A DNA stretch of 64,000 nt from NCBI RefSeq assembly GCF_001881565.1, contig NZ_MPDJ01000002.1, forward strand, positions 482,599 through 546,598, written 5' to 3'. The notes beneath the pieces were generated by a model. That model saw nothing but the letters and a program-made list of their open reading frames with translations, did not search any database and had not been told where the DNA came from. This document shows positions 8,917-17,956 of this stretch, one piece after another. The translations under genes were made by a program, and so were the position numbers. Position 1 is the first letter of the stretch. Every line of letters starts with the position of its first letter. The stretch is from Eisenbergiella tayi (GTDB lineage Bacteria > Bacillota > Clostridia > Lachnospirales > Lachnospiraceae).

Positions 8917-11595
8917 TCAGCGGCTCATTTTCCCCAGATTCTCATCCAGTATGGAAAGGACTCTGTCCATACACTCTGCAGCCTCTTTTATCTTAGCCGC
9001 GATCCTAACACGCCTGCTTTCATCCTGCAGATTCTGCAGTGTAACATTAAAGCCGCCGCCAAGGGCTTCTAAATCATTGCCGTTATCATTATTCCATATC
9101 TGTGCCGTTCTTTCATATAACCGGATAACCTCATCAAGAAAAGTCAGATCAGGATTCAGTTCCATAACTCTTCTGAAAAAAGCAGAGGAACAGCTGCCAT
9201 TCGTAGCCATATTACAGATATTACTCACATGTACCGCCCAGCCATCGTCGAATTCTTCGGGCTTCATGCTGTCAAGCTTTCCGTTTTCAATGCCTTCCGC
9301 CCACGCCCGGAATGCCTCCGGGCCGAAGCAGTATTCCTCATTTTTAACAGTGAGCAGTTTTGGCATATCAAAAATAATATCTCTGTAAAGCTGTCTGAGG
9401 CTGACCTTCCTTTTCTTTTCGCCGATGAAAAACCATCCTTTTGCGGTACTCGGGCATTCCTCATTGGAATCAATGATCCGTTCAACCGGAATCCGTTCAG
9501 GTTCTGTCCTGTCTCCCGTCAGAAACAGCAATATTTTCCCATATTCTTCATATCCCACATATACTCCCATGGGAGGTCCGCCGTACGTGAAGGTTATGAC
9601 AGGCACCCCCTTATCGATATATGCGATCAGCGTCTGAATATACATTTCCTTATTGGCAGCGAGCTGCTGTGCAGCAACAAAGGTTCCTGCATAGCCGCAT
9701 TTTTCAAAAATTCTTTCGAAATAACTGCCGCCCTCACGAACAGCGCTGCAGGTGGACGCCCCTTCCCCCATATATACGCCGTAGGAATAAACCTGTGCCA
9801 GGACATCACCTGTAAGTCCCGCGAAAAAGCAATAACCGAAGTCCGGTTCCCCGGTATATTCTCCCACGCTTTCCATCACATACCTCGCACAGCCGTCGAA
9901 CCAGTAATTTTCTCCATACTCACTGGTAATTAATCTGTGTATATCAGGTATCATATTGTTGCTTTGCTTCGTAATCATAATAAGTGCCCCCTCTTTTATT
10001 TTAGCCTTAGGCTGCTGCATAAGCTGTGATACACGGATGGATCGAAAATACTTTTTTATAGAACTATTTGAACCAATAATGACAGGAAGTGCCTTCTGAC
10101 AGCTTAAATCCGCCGACATATAAGGGAAATTAACACCGCAGTACCTGATTTCATCATTAATGATCACCGCAAAATGCTTCAGTCCCACAATCCATGTCAG
10201 CCGGTTATAGACCCCCGGCCTGATTCCGCCGCGTTTGGGGTATCTGTGGTAATCGCCGAAAACCGGCTGATGGAAACAGATCGCCTCCTGGGATAATCTC
10301 TCATCGGGATTATTATCCATATTAATCCCAAACATATAATTCAAATCTTCACCATGATGGAAACGAATGCTCCCTTCATTCATCCCATGGCCGTATCCTC
10401 CGCTGTCTTCACCCACCCGAAATTCCATATCCACCCGAAAAGGAATCTTCACATCCATGCCGGTGGACAATACCCTTGTAGATATCCAGGAAATATATTC
10501 CGCCTCTCCCTGTTCCGTAACACGGTAAAAGGGGCTGTTAATCGGAATCAGCTTGTCCATGGGGATTTCTTCAGACCACAAGACAGGATTTGCTTTTTCG
10601 ATCTCCTCCACGGTAACAGAACTGCACTCCAGTTCTTCCGGCCTTCCGAACAGTTCGGAGGAAGCCAGCCTTTTCTTTATGGGTATGAGCAGGGCAACGA
10701 GCTCCCTCTTTTCATCCGGCGAAATTAAATTTTCAAGCATCGCTTCCTGCCGCAAACCGCCGCCGTGAACATAATCGACTTCATAATATTTATTGTCATC
10801 AAAAAAGGATACCAGGGAACGGAGCCGCTCTCCTAAATCTTCATCAAGATAGACATTTACCGAAGCAAACAATCCGCCTTCGAATATGCAGTCCATATAT
10901 TTGCTGTCATTTACAAAATCGTCATCCATTTTCAGAAGGTAAACGTCCCCCGCGGCCGTCTGATATTCGAACTGCTCATGGCTGCCAGGGCCGCCTGTCA
11001 TAATGCGCCGTGACTGCACCCAATGCCAAAAGCCGTCCGGATCGGTCACCTGATTGTCTTCTTTCAGGTATGATGACAGGACACGCATGGAAGGCAGGAG
11101 CAAAATCGAAGGCTCCACGGGCTTTGCCAGATTTTCTGAGATCGCAGACAGTTCGTCGTAGGATACAGAGTTATTTTCCCGCGCATCCACCTGTTCCAGT
11201 TCCTGGTTGCAGAAGGCTTCATAAAGGAGCGGTAGGGCGGAGATGTTCCGGACTCCGTTTTTTAACATCGTTTTCAAAAAATCATCCGTTACCTGTCTGA
11301 GTTCCGTCAGCGCGGCTGCTTCTCTGTCTATCTCCTCTATGCGGCTGACAAACACCTGCACTACCACGCTCATATCATCGCTTTCATATATGCGCAGGAT
11401 ATCCTTTATGGGCACCATCATTTTCCGAAGGACGATGATCTGCTTCAGACGTTCAATATTGGCGGCGTCAAAATAGCGGTATTTCTCGCCGGGCAGGCGC
11501 ACGCTCTGAATTAAACCGGCTTCTTCGTAGTACCGCAGGCTGCGTGAGGTGAGTCCGAGTTGTGGTGTGAGATCTGTGATCTTGACTAAATCCAT
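8917..11595 (-). CDS. Giant MerR-family regulator fused to LamG-like and BtrH/C39-like domains
   Basis: Protein of 892 residues. Residues 1-75 are a MerR HTH (ITDLTPQLGLTSRSLRYYEE, then YRYFDAANIERLKQI), followed by a short coiled coil to about 125. A middle region (about 130-360) is not recognised. About 365-530 is beta-rich and resembles a LamG/concanavalin-like module. From about 540 (NYWFDGCARYVMESVGEY) to the end it resembles the butirosin BtrH/C39-like peptidase or acyltransferase fold found in natural-product and peptide-processing proteins. MerR proteins are normally 120-280 residues, so this is a one-component sensor with unusual effector domains. The ATG at 11595 has GGGGGG seven bases upstream; the frame can be extended to 11613 but that start contains the ribosome site. 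It stands alone between terminators. Domain calls after the HTH are by eye. Confidence 0.75.
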   Translation of the reverse strand: MDLVKITDLTPQLGLTSRSLRYYEEAGLIQSVRLPGEKYRYFDAANIERLKQIIVLRKMMVPIKDILRIYESDDMSVVVQVFVSRIEEIDREAAALTELRQVTDDFLKTMLKNGVRNISALPLLYEAFCNQELEQVDARENNSVSYDELSAISENLAKPVEPSILLLPSMRVLSSYLKEDNQVTDPDGFWHWVQSRRIMTGGPGSHEQFEYQTAAGDVYLLKMDDDFVNDSKYMDCIFEGGLFASVNVYLDEDLGERLRSLVSFFDDNKYYEVDYVHGGGLRQEAMLENLISPDEKRELVALLIPIKKRLASSELFGRPEELECSSVTVEEIEKANPVLWSEEIPMDKLIPINSPFYRVTEQGEAEYISWISTRVLSTGMDVKIPFRVDMEFRVGEDSGGYGHGMNEGSIRFHHGEDLNYMFGINMDNNPDERLSQEAICFHQPVFGDYHRYPKRGGIRPGVYNRLTWIVGLKHFAVIINDEIRYCGVNFPYMSADLSCQKALPVIIGSNSSIKKYFRSIRVSQLMQQPKAKIKEGALIMITKQSNNMIPDIHRLITSEYGENYWFDGCARYVMESVGEYTGEPDFGYCFFAGLTGDVLAQVYSYGVYMGEGASTCSAVREGGSYFERIFEKCGYAGTFVAAQQLAANKEMYIQTLIAYIDKGVPVITFTYGGPPMGVYVGYEEYGKILLFLTGDRTEPERIPVERIIDSNEECPSTAKGWFFIGEKKRKVSLRQLYRDIIFDMPKLLTVKNEEYCFGPEAFRAWAEGIENGKLDSMKPEEFDDGWAVHVSNICNMATNGSCSSAFFRRVMELNPDLTFLDEVIRLYERTAQIWNNDNGNDLEALGGGFNVTLQNLQDESRRVRIAAKIKEAAECMDRVLSILDENLGKMSR

Positions 11596-11624
11596 AAGAA
11601 TTCCCCCCTTCATCTCATGTAAGT

Positions 11625-11655
11625 ATCATATCACTTGACGCTGCGTCAAAGTCAA
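11625..11655 (-). promoter_or_regulatory. MerR-type promoter: 19-bp spacer enclosing a dyad
   Basis: TTGACT (-35, 11655-11650) and TATGAT (-10, 11630-11625) are 19 bp apart. The spacer holds a perfect 15-bp dyad, TTGACGC-A-GCGTCAA (11635-11649). Over-long spacers with an internal dyad are the hallmark of MerR-activated promoters, which implies that the downstream fusion protein activates its own gene. Confidence 0.8.
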
Positions 11656-11743
11656 TAGAAAGGATAATATTCTTATTTACCAAATGACTCCTACTAAGCC
11701 GGAAGAAAAGGGCAATAATGGATTAGAGACTGACAGGCAAAAT

Positions 11744-11796
11744 GCCATACATTATACCACTGAAATATGGTCTAATGTATGGCATCGTATTTTTTG
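11744..11796 (+). terminator. Hairpin with trailing T-run near the end of the glycosidase gene
   Basis: GCCATACATTA (11744-11754) pairs with TAATGTATGGC (11773-11783), and a T-run follows on the plus strand after seven bases. On the minus strand, where the glycosidase gene ends at 11884, it is followed only by ATTTT. It may end the leftward transcript imperfectly. No plus-strand gene precedes it. Confidence 0.4.
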
Positions 11797-11883
11797 ATAA
11801 AGTATAATTTTCAGCACTTAATCTGCCTGGGATACCGATACGTATACCTTCTCAAGCTGCAGATTTCCAAACTTATTGATTCA

Positions 11884-13185
11884 CTATTCTATTATATGGC
11901 AGGCTTTTTTCAGCGTTCCCATCAGTTCTGTCAGGTAGTCCTCAATTTCCATTGCATCCACATTCTGCTGTCTTCTGTAAGCTGCGATCTTTGCAGTGGG
12001 CGGATATGCCATAGGCACCAGTTCGCCCGCTTCCAGCAGATTAGCGGCGTATTCACAAACTTCCAGAAGATTTTCCACATCCTGGCTGTGATCTGAGCCC
12101 TGATTCTGCCTGGCCGCATGTAATGTCCTCTCAGCCAATATACTGACTCTTTTTACATAATCCTCCTGATTCACATCGGAACGGATGGCAGTTTCGCCTC
12201 TGTTGCGGAAAAAGCCGCCTATTGCTGCTACAATAGAAGGATCCCGGACGGTCCCATCCGGATAAACTACTCCGTGCACACGCGACCACATATCCTTGCC
12301 TATCATCAGTTCGAACAGATACCACCCTATCTGGTATTCATCATGCATCTCAATAGACATATCATAGGGGTTGGCTCTGGCAAGACAGCACATTTCATTG
12401 TCCAGTACGGGCTTTCCATATTTTTCCCCCATCTTTTTCGCATACTCCAGTGCGTCGCGCATACGTTTCCGGGTTGGAAAATAATCGTGGAACACGATAA
12501 CATCAACAAGCTCAGCTGTCCGGCTGGGTTCTGTTTCGAAAATAAAAATATTGCCTATACCGATATCATGCTCCTGATCTTTACTTTTCACATACCTGCA
12601 GAAATGTCTGACAATCTCCCATGTTTTTTCCTGCCTGTAACGGAGAAGTTCCATATTGGGCCGCTCCTGATAATCCTGTACATAAGAAGGCTCTTCATCA
12701 TACCATGTCACAAAATTATCGGTATATCCCGGCTCATTTGCAATGTCCCAAAACAAGAGACCTTCCTCATGGCCGATAGCTTCATACAGATCGTCAAAAT
12801 ACTTCTCGCCTATGTACCAGCAGGATGGATCCTCCAGCGTTTTATATATCGGCTTCAATCCGGCTTCCAGCATAAATCCACTCCATGGAAGTTCATCCTC
12901 ACGGAACCGAAATCCCATAAAAATAATTGGATTTGTGGAAATACCATGTTTCCACGCTGTTTGTACAAAATCTTTCACATTAGCTAAAAATCTGTCCGGA
13001 TTTTCCTTATAAAAATCATAACTGAGAAAAATCCTGGCACTGTTCAGATGAAGCCTCTCAGCATAGCCCATATCACGATCAACTATATCATGATGGTACT
13101 CCGCCCAGAAAACCCTGTCATTCACAGCATCCGGCTGTGTGTAATTAAATCCGCGCAGCTTCTGATAATCAACTGTTTTTTTCAT
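11884..13185 (-). CDS. Cytoplasmic glycoside hydrolase, GH-A TIM-barrel type (GH5-like)
   Basis: Enzyme of 433 residues with no signal peptide. The likely acid/base glutamate is in FWDIANEPG and the likely nucleophile in PVLDNEMCC, which fits a clan GH-A (beta/alpha)8 retaining glycosidase such as GH5 or a GH2-type catalytic domain. VIVFHDYFP and NSARIFLSYD fall at barrel strand ends. It sits directly downstream of two wrecked permease genes on the same strand, so it was probably the last gene of an importer operon and would have cleaved the imported oligosaccharide. It is intact. The ATG has AGGGGG upstream. The exact family needs a profile search. Confidence 0.75.
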   Translation of the reverse strand: MKKTVDYQKLRGFNYTQPDAVNDRVFWAEYHHDIVDRDMGYAERLHLNSARIFLSYDFYKENPDRFLANVKDFVQTAWKHGISTNPIIFMGFRFREDELPWSGFMLEAGLKPIYKTLEDPSCWYIGEKYFDDLYEAIGHEEGLLFWDIANEPGYTDNFVTWYDEEPSYVQDYQERPNMELLRYRQEKTWEIVRHFCRYVKSKDQEHDIGIGNIFIFETEPSRTAELVDVIVFHDYFPTRKRMRDALEYAKKMGEKYGKPVLDNEMCCLARANPYDMSIEMHDEYQIGWYLFELMIGKDMWSRVHGVVYPDGTVRDPSIVAAIGGFFRNRGETAIRSDVNQEDYVKRVSILAERTLHAARQNQGSDHSQDVENLLEVCEYAANLLEAGELVPMAYPPTAKIAAYRRQQNVDAMEIEDYLTELMGTLKKACHIIE

Positions 13186-13223
13186 GAATCCCCCTAACTA
13201 TGCGCTTCAGCGCGCATCACTCA

Positions 13224-13427
13224 TCACCCCTTTATTCCGCCGAGGGTGATTCCTTTTACAAAATTATTTTGTACAAAAGGATAAATTATGAGTACCGGAA
13301 GTACCCCCGCAATTGCCATAGCCATACGTACCGAAACCGTAGGCAGGTCAGCTGCTGTTAATTCTATAATAATTATCATAACAACATTTCTAATAAACTG
13401 AAAGCGTTTTTCGTCTTTTGATTTCAT
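13224..13427 (-). pseudogene. Internally deleted carbohydrate ABC permease (LplC type)
   Basis: This 67-codon frame joins a permease N-terminus with its first membrane segment (MKSKDEKRFQFIRNVVMIII) directly to the last 45 residues of an LplC-type permease, ending PVLIIYPFVQNNFVKGITL and GGIKG. That tail matches the tail of the intact permease at 17022-17912. About 230 internal codons, including the EAA loop, are missing, so it cannot transport. The deletion kept the reading frame. Confidence 0.85.
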
Positions 13428-13441
13428 ATTATAGTCCCTCC

Positions 13442-13530
13442 TTAAAATAATGCACTGTCCGGATCTATTTTTCGGACGATCAGATTAGCAGACATTACAA
13501 GGATAAATCCGATGATCGGCTGATTATTCC
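13442..13530 (-). pseudogene. C-terminal stub of an LplB-type permease
   Basis: The minus strand reads NNQPIIGFILVMSANLIVRK, then IDPDSALF and a stop, the C-terminus of an LplB-type permease (compare VITANKIAGKFDKDSTLF in the gene at 16033-17001). The rest of the gene is absent. It lies just upstream of the deleted LplC-type gene in the usual order, so this is the wreck of one importer operon. Confidence 0.75.
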
Positions 13531-13683
13531 CTGCAGGAATTACTCCTAAAAAATATCGGATGGATGAAAAGAGAAAATAATGGGGGAGCACGAAACACTC
13601 CCTCATATATTGCTTTCCGAATTATTATCAGTTAAACTAAATATAATACTAAAAAATCCCGAATTCGGAGACAAAAGACAATC

Positions 13684-15882
13684 ATGAAAAAGCACTTTAA
13701 GCTGGATATTACAAATAAACAATATCGCTCTGTCCTTCTTTTAAGCTACAGCACCATTACCATAATTGCTATCGCTATTGTCCTGACAGGACTCTTTTCC
13801 TGGTTCAATGTCTATACCCAAAGGGTTATATATAATCTCTCTATGACACAGCTTCAGAATCTGGATACGACCATCAGCAATAATCTGGACATGTGGCGGA
13901 CACAGCTTCAAACGGCCTGGCAGGATGCGAATATCAAACAACACATCTATACCCAGTCAGATAGCTGGAAAACAGAAAACTGGATTGGCAGTTATCTGCA
14001 AAGGCTCTGTGTCAATAATGGGTTCGCTGAATATGTCTGCCTTTTCCGAAGTGAAGATGAATTCCGATATTACGGCTGGCGCTATCCTGAAGAAGCCGAA
14101 ATACAGCAAATAGAGCAAAAGATCATGGAAACCCAAAATGATACACAGCAGTTCATTATCGAAACAAGCAATCGGAAAAACCTGTGTATTTTTCTTACAG
14201 ACAGAAAAGCCATGGGTGTCAGCCCTCAGCGGGGCATCATTTATTCCCTGGATTTAGAGCAAATGGAGAAAAAGCTCATTTCACAGAAGATTGAAGATTC
14301 TATTTTGCTTGTATACACCTCCGATGGCCAGTCCATCATCAACGGAAAACTTTCTGATGAACGTGTTGAACAAATATGGAACCTGCTTCAAAATCAGGAT
14401 ATGTCATCTCCTGGTATGGAGATTGTCCTTGATGAATCCAAATATCTCTGTAACAGCCTTTATAACGACGTCACAGATATGCATTTTGTCATGCTTCAGG
14501 ATTATCATATCATTCAGACCCGTATGACCGGAATGAAGAAGGCCGCTTTCATCAGTGTTGTGGCCAGTCTGTTCATAGCGCTGCTTCTTGCTGTTATCCT
14601 GGCAAATAAGCTGTACTATCCCCTTCAGGATTTCTTCTCCAAAATCGGATCCGGCCCTGAAATTCTGCCGGGAAATGAAGAATACAGCAGACAGCAGGCT
14701 GAAATCACCAGCGAAAGAATTATCAGTCAGATACATATGATGTCGCAGCAGTATCATTCCGATAAAATCCTATGGTTTCTGGGTGGAGAAGATACCGACA
14801 CAGATATCCCTCCTGTGCTCCGGCTGCAGGATCGCGGTGAGCATTGCCTATTTCTTTTATATTGGACAAACCGACATTATTTAGATGAAAATTTTTCATC
14901 GGATATATACAGCATACTGGAACGCAATCATTCCGGCTGTAAGATCAGTGCCTTTGCAGACACCGGTTCTCCCTGGCTGCTGATTCTGCTTAAAGAACCG
15001 GTCAGAAGCGGTTCTCTCTCTGATTGGAATAAACTCCAGCCTCTCTTGGAAGACGAGTGCACACAAATGGCAAAGGTCCATGGAACACAGATCTTTTATG
15101 CTGTATCAGCACTCATTTCTGAAGAAAAAGACCTGCGTCCTAATTTTCAGGAGCTGCAGATGCTGTTGAAATATCATCTTCTCGGACAAAGCCGAAAAGG
15201 CATGACCTCTGAAATATTTGAAGACAGAAAAAAACTGGATATTCCTAAAAAAATATATGATGATTTCCTCGATCGAATTAAAAAAGGAAAAACGGAAGAA
15301 GCCATTGCGCAGCTTCCCCTGCTGTTGGACGAACTGTCTTCTTATAATATAAAGAAAGTACTTCTTTCCCTTTCTGAGCTGTGCGTCCAGATTGAGCAGT
15401 GTATTTTCAGCTGTGAACTAACCGGAAAACAGCGTCAGGAAAATTATCTGGATCACTATATCAAAATCACTTCCCTGTATGACAGAAGTGATCTGGAAAA
15501 TTATCTGAGACACCTGACAGAAGAAATATGTTTTGAAAACAGTGTTTTCCAGGAAAAGACTCTGCGGATGAATATGCTGGATGCGGTTGAATACATTCAG
15601 GAACATTACAGAGATGAAGATATCTGTGTGGAGCAGGTAGCGGAACGTTTTCATATGTCGGTCTCTTATTTCAGCAAGTTGTTTAATGAATATGCAGGAA
15701 TGACATTTCCGGAATTCATTACCGATCTCAGGCTTACCTATGCCAAAGAAATGCTGCGGGCCAATCCTGATATTAATATAAAAAAGGTGGCAGAGATCTG
15801 TGGTTTTTCCACTACTTCTTACTTTTCTTCACAGTTTAAAAAGAAATTCGGACTCTCTCCATCTGCCGTTCGGAACAGCTGA
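13684..15882 (+). CDS. Membrane-bound AraC-family regulator with extracellular sensor
   Basis: One-component regulator of 732 residues. A transmembrane helix near residues 17-40 (LLSYSTITIIAIAIVLTGLF), an extracellular sensor region (about 45-285) and a second helix (AAFISVVASLFIALLLAVIL) precede a long cytoplasmic linker. The C-terminal AraC HTH is at about 635-732 (ICVEQVAERFHMSVSYFSKL, then KKVAEICGFSTTSYFSSQF). This design combines sensor and DNA binding without phosphotransfer and is common beside CUT1 importers in Clostridia. It is immediately upstream of the permease-permease-binding protein operon at 16033-19489, its likely target, with a terminator between. Confidence 0.92.
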   Translation: MKKHFKLDITNKQYRSVLLLSYSTITIIAIAIVLTGLFSWFNVYTQRVIYNLSMTQLQNLDTTISNNLDMWRTQLQTAWQDANIKQHIYTQSDSWKTENWIGSYLQRLCVNNGFAEYVCLFRSEDEFRYYGWRYPEEAEIQQIEQKIMETQNDTQQFIIETSNRKNLCIFLTDRKAMGVSPQRGIIYSLDLEQMEKKLISQKIEDSILLVYTSDGQSIINGKLSDERVEQIWNLLQNQDMSSPGMEIVLDESKYLCNSLYNDVTDMHFVMLQDYHIIQTRMTGMKKAAFISVVASLFIALLLAVILANKLYYPLQDFFSKIGSGPEILPGNEEYSRQQAEITSERIISQIHMMSQQYHSDKILWFLGGEDTDTDIPPVLRLQDRGEHCLFLLYWTNRHYLDENFSSDIYSILERNHSGCKISAFADTGSPWLLILLKEPVRSGSLSDWNKLQPLLEDECTQMAKVHGTQIFYAVSALISEEKDLRPNFQELQMLLKYHLLGQSRKGMTSEIFEDRKKLDIPKKIYDDFLDRIKKGKTEEAIAQLPLLLDELSSYNIKKVLLSLSELCVQIEQCIFSCELTGKQRQENYLDHYIKITSLYDRSDLENYLRHLTEEICFENSVFQEKTLRMNMLDAVEYIQEHYRDEDICVEQVAERFHMSVSYFSKLFNEYAGMTFPEFITDLRLTYAKEMLRANPDINIKKVAEICGFSTTSYFSSQFKKKFGLSPSAVRNS

Positions 15883-15913
15883 TAATATGAAATTGAACGA
15901 AAAATATAAAATT

Positions 15914-15974
15914 GATACGCTTCTTTTTGGCTTTAGTACGCAAAGCTGAACGGATTGCGTATCTTTTTTATTTT
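15914..15974 (+). terminator. Terminator between the AraC regulator and the importer operon
   Basis: GATACGC (15914-15920) pairs with GCGTATC (15957-15963), with an inner GCTTT/AAAGC stem, and is followed by TTTTTTATTTT. It isolates regulator expression from the importer, so the importer should have its own promoter in the 58 bases before its first gene. Confidence 0.8.
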
Positions 15975-16032
15975 CAAAAGCGATTGTACCGGCCTACAAT
16001 ACATGTATCAAACACATGGGAGGCGAACCAAA

Positions 16033-17001
16033 ATGAGTAAACAAAAAACTCCATACAAAATGGCTGCCACTTCGAAAAGCAGCCCCGCCCTGCGGAAATT
16101 CAGGCAGGACATTCCTCTATATATATTGGCTCTACCCGGAGTCATAGCCCTGCTTCTGTTTTCCTATTTTCCAATGGCCGGAATTGTCCTGGTATTTAAG
16201 GACTACAATTTCAGGGGAGGTATATTTGGAAGTCCCTGGGCCGATCCGATCACTAAAAACTTCCGTTTCTTCTTTAATAATATTTCCACTGCAATGCGTT
16301 CCACCGGTCTTACAGTCATGTATAATCTTCTCTTTTTTATAATAGGAACCATATTTGCAGTAGCGATTGCTATCATGCTCAGTGAGATTAAAGGAAAATT
16401 CTTTATAAAGATTTCTCAAAGTCTTATGTTTTTACCCTATTTTATTTCCTGGATGGTTATGGGCGCAATCCTCTATGCAATGCTGAATGTGGATTCCGGT
16501 CTGGTAAACCAGATTTTAATTTCTATAGGAAAAGAACCCATTGATTTTTATGCGAAACCCAAAACCTGGATTGCAATCCTGACTATTGTAAACACCTGGC
16601 AGAGCTGCGGCTATACTTCCATTATTTATTATGGAGTACTCACCGGAATTGATTCCTCCCTATATGAAGCAGCAAAAGTGGACGGTGCAACCAAACTGCA
16701 ATGTATCCGAAAAATTACAATACCCCTTTTAAGACCGACCATCATCATCCTTTTCCTGCTATCCATAGGAAATATGCTGAAAGGCAACCTGAACATGATT
16801 ATTGGTCTTACCAACTTAAATCCGGTACTCTTTCCAACAACTGACTTAATCGATGTCTTTGTATACAGAAGCGGCGTAAGAAATGGAGAGATGGCATTTG
16901 CATCGGCAATTTCTTTATACCAGTCAATCTTCGGATTCCTTCTGGTTATTACCGCGAATAAAATTGCCGGTAAGTTTGACAAAGACTCAACTTTATTTTA
17001 G
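16033..17001 (+). CDS. Carbohydrate ABC transporter permease, LplB/YteP type
   Basis: First permease of the second importer, about 322 residues. Membrane segments begin at IPLYILALPGVIALLLFSYF. The EAA loop is YEAAKVDGATKLQCIRKITI. The C-terminus NKIAGKFDKDSTLF is the typical LplB end. I chose the ATG at 16033 (MSKQK) because GGGAGG lies about nine bases upstream. The frame extends to 15955, but that part overlaps the terminator. It is followed 20 bases later by the second permease. Confidence 0.93.
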   Translation: MSKQKTPYKMAATSKSSPALRKFRQDIPLYILALPGVIALLLFSYFPMAGIVLVFKDYNFRGGIFGSPWADPITKNFRFFFNNISTAMRSTGLTVMYNLLFFIIGTIFAVAIAIMLSEIKGKFFIKISQSLMFLPYFISWMVMGAILYAMLNVDSGLVNQILISIGKEPIDFYAKPKTWIAILTIVNTWQSCGYTSIIYYGVLTGIDSSLYEAAKVDGATKLQCIRKITIPLLRPTIIILFLLSIGNMLKGNLNMIIGLTNLNPVLFPTTDLIDVFVYRSGVRNGEMAFASAISLYQSIFGFLLVITANKIAGKFDKDSTLF

Positions 17002-17021
17002 AAGGGAGAAATCCAATTAAT

Positions 17022-17912
17022 ATGAAAACAAAAAAATCAGGTTCAGATAATATCCTGTTAATCATTTTCTATATATTGCTGACACTTATTGCTGCCATAT
17101 GTATTTTTCCCATTATTTTCGCAGTGATTGGTTCCTTCACGCCTGAAAGTGAAGTGGCTATTCATGGATTTACTCTTTTCCCAAAGGTGTTATCCACAGA
17201 AACCTATCAATATGTATTTCAATCGCAGGGCGGCAAGTTACTTAATGCTTATAAAAACAGTATAATTACCACGATTGGAGGTACAGCGCTTTCCGTATTC
17301 ATAACAGTCTGTTATGCTTATGTTCTTTCCGTAAAAGGTTTTCGTTTTGGAAACAAACTCGCATTTTTCGCTTATTTTACAATGCTTTTTAACGGGGGAA
17401 TGCTGGCCTGGTATCTCGTCTGTACTAAATATCTTGGCATGAAGGATAGTTACCTTGCGATGTTCCTTCCCTATGCCATGAATGTTTTTAATATGTATCT
17501 GATGCGGAACTTTTTCAATGGTCTTCCCTATGAACTGGTTGAAAGTGCAAAAATAGACGGGGCAGGACATTTTCGAATTCTTGCCCAGATTATACTTCCC
17601 CTGTCAAAAGCCGGAATTGTCACAATCACTCTGTTTTATGCACTTCAGTATTGGAATGATTTTTACCTGCCGCTGATGCTGATCAATGATGAAAAATATT
17701 ATACCATTCAGTACATTCTTTATAAAATGATGTCAAATATCCAGTATCTGGCGGCAAATCCGTCAAGCAGTGTGGCTTCCCATATCATACTGCCTGCACA
17801 AACAATTAAAATGGCAATTACCTGTATTGCGATCGGCCCTATCATATTGATTTACCCCTTTATCCAAAAGCATTTCGTTAAGGGCGTAACTGTGGGCGCA
17901 TTAAAAGGTTAA
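17022..17912 (+). CDS. Carbohydrate ABC transporter permease, LplC/YtcP type
   Basis: Second permease of the importer, 296 residues, with six hydrophobic segments starting at IILLIIFYILLTLIAAICIF-like sequence. The EAA loop is VESAKIDGAGHFRILAQI. It ends in YPFIQKHFVKGVTVGALKG, the signature tail of this group. AAGGGAG precedes the ATG. It pairs with the permease at 16033 to form the channel. The ATPase is not encoded here. Confidence 0.93.
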   Translation: MKTKKSGSDNILLIIFYILLTLIAAICIFPIIFAVIGSFTPESEVAIHGFTLFPKVLSTETYQYVFQSQGGKLLNAYKNSIITTIGGTALSVFITVCYAYVLSVKGFRFGNKLAFFAYFTMLFNGGMLAWYLVCTKYLGMKDSYLAMFLPYAMNVFNMYLMRNFFNGLPYELVESAKIDGAGHFRILAQIILPLSKAGIVTITLFYALQYWNDFYLPLMLINDEKYYTIQYILYKMMSNIQYLAANPSSSVASHIILPAQTIKMAITCIAIGPIILIYPFIQKHFVKGVTVGALKG

Positions 17913-17956
17913 TTTGGTGAAAACCAAGTAATAAATAAATAGGAGGAATTAAAGAT

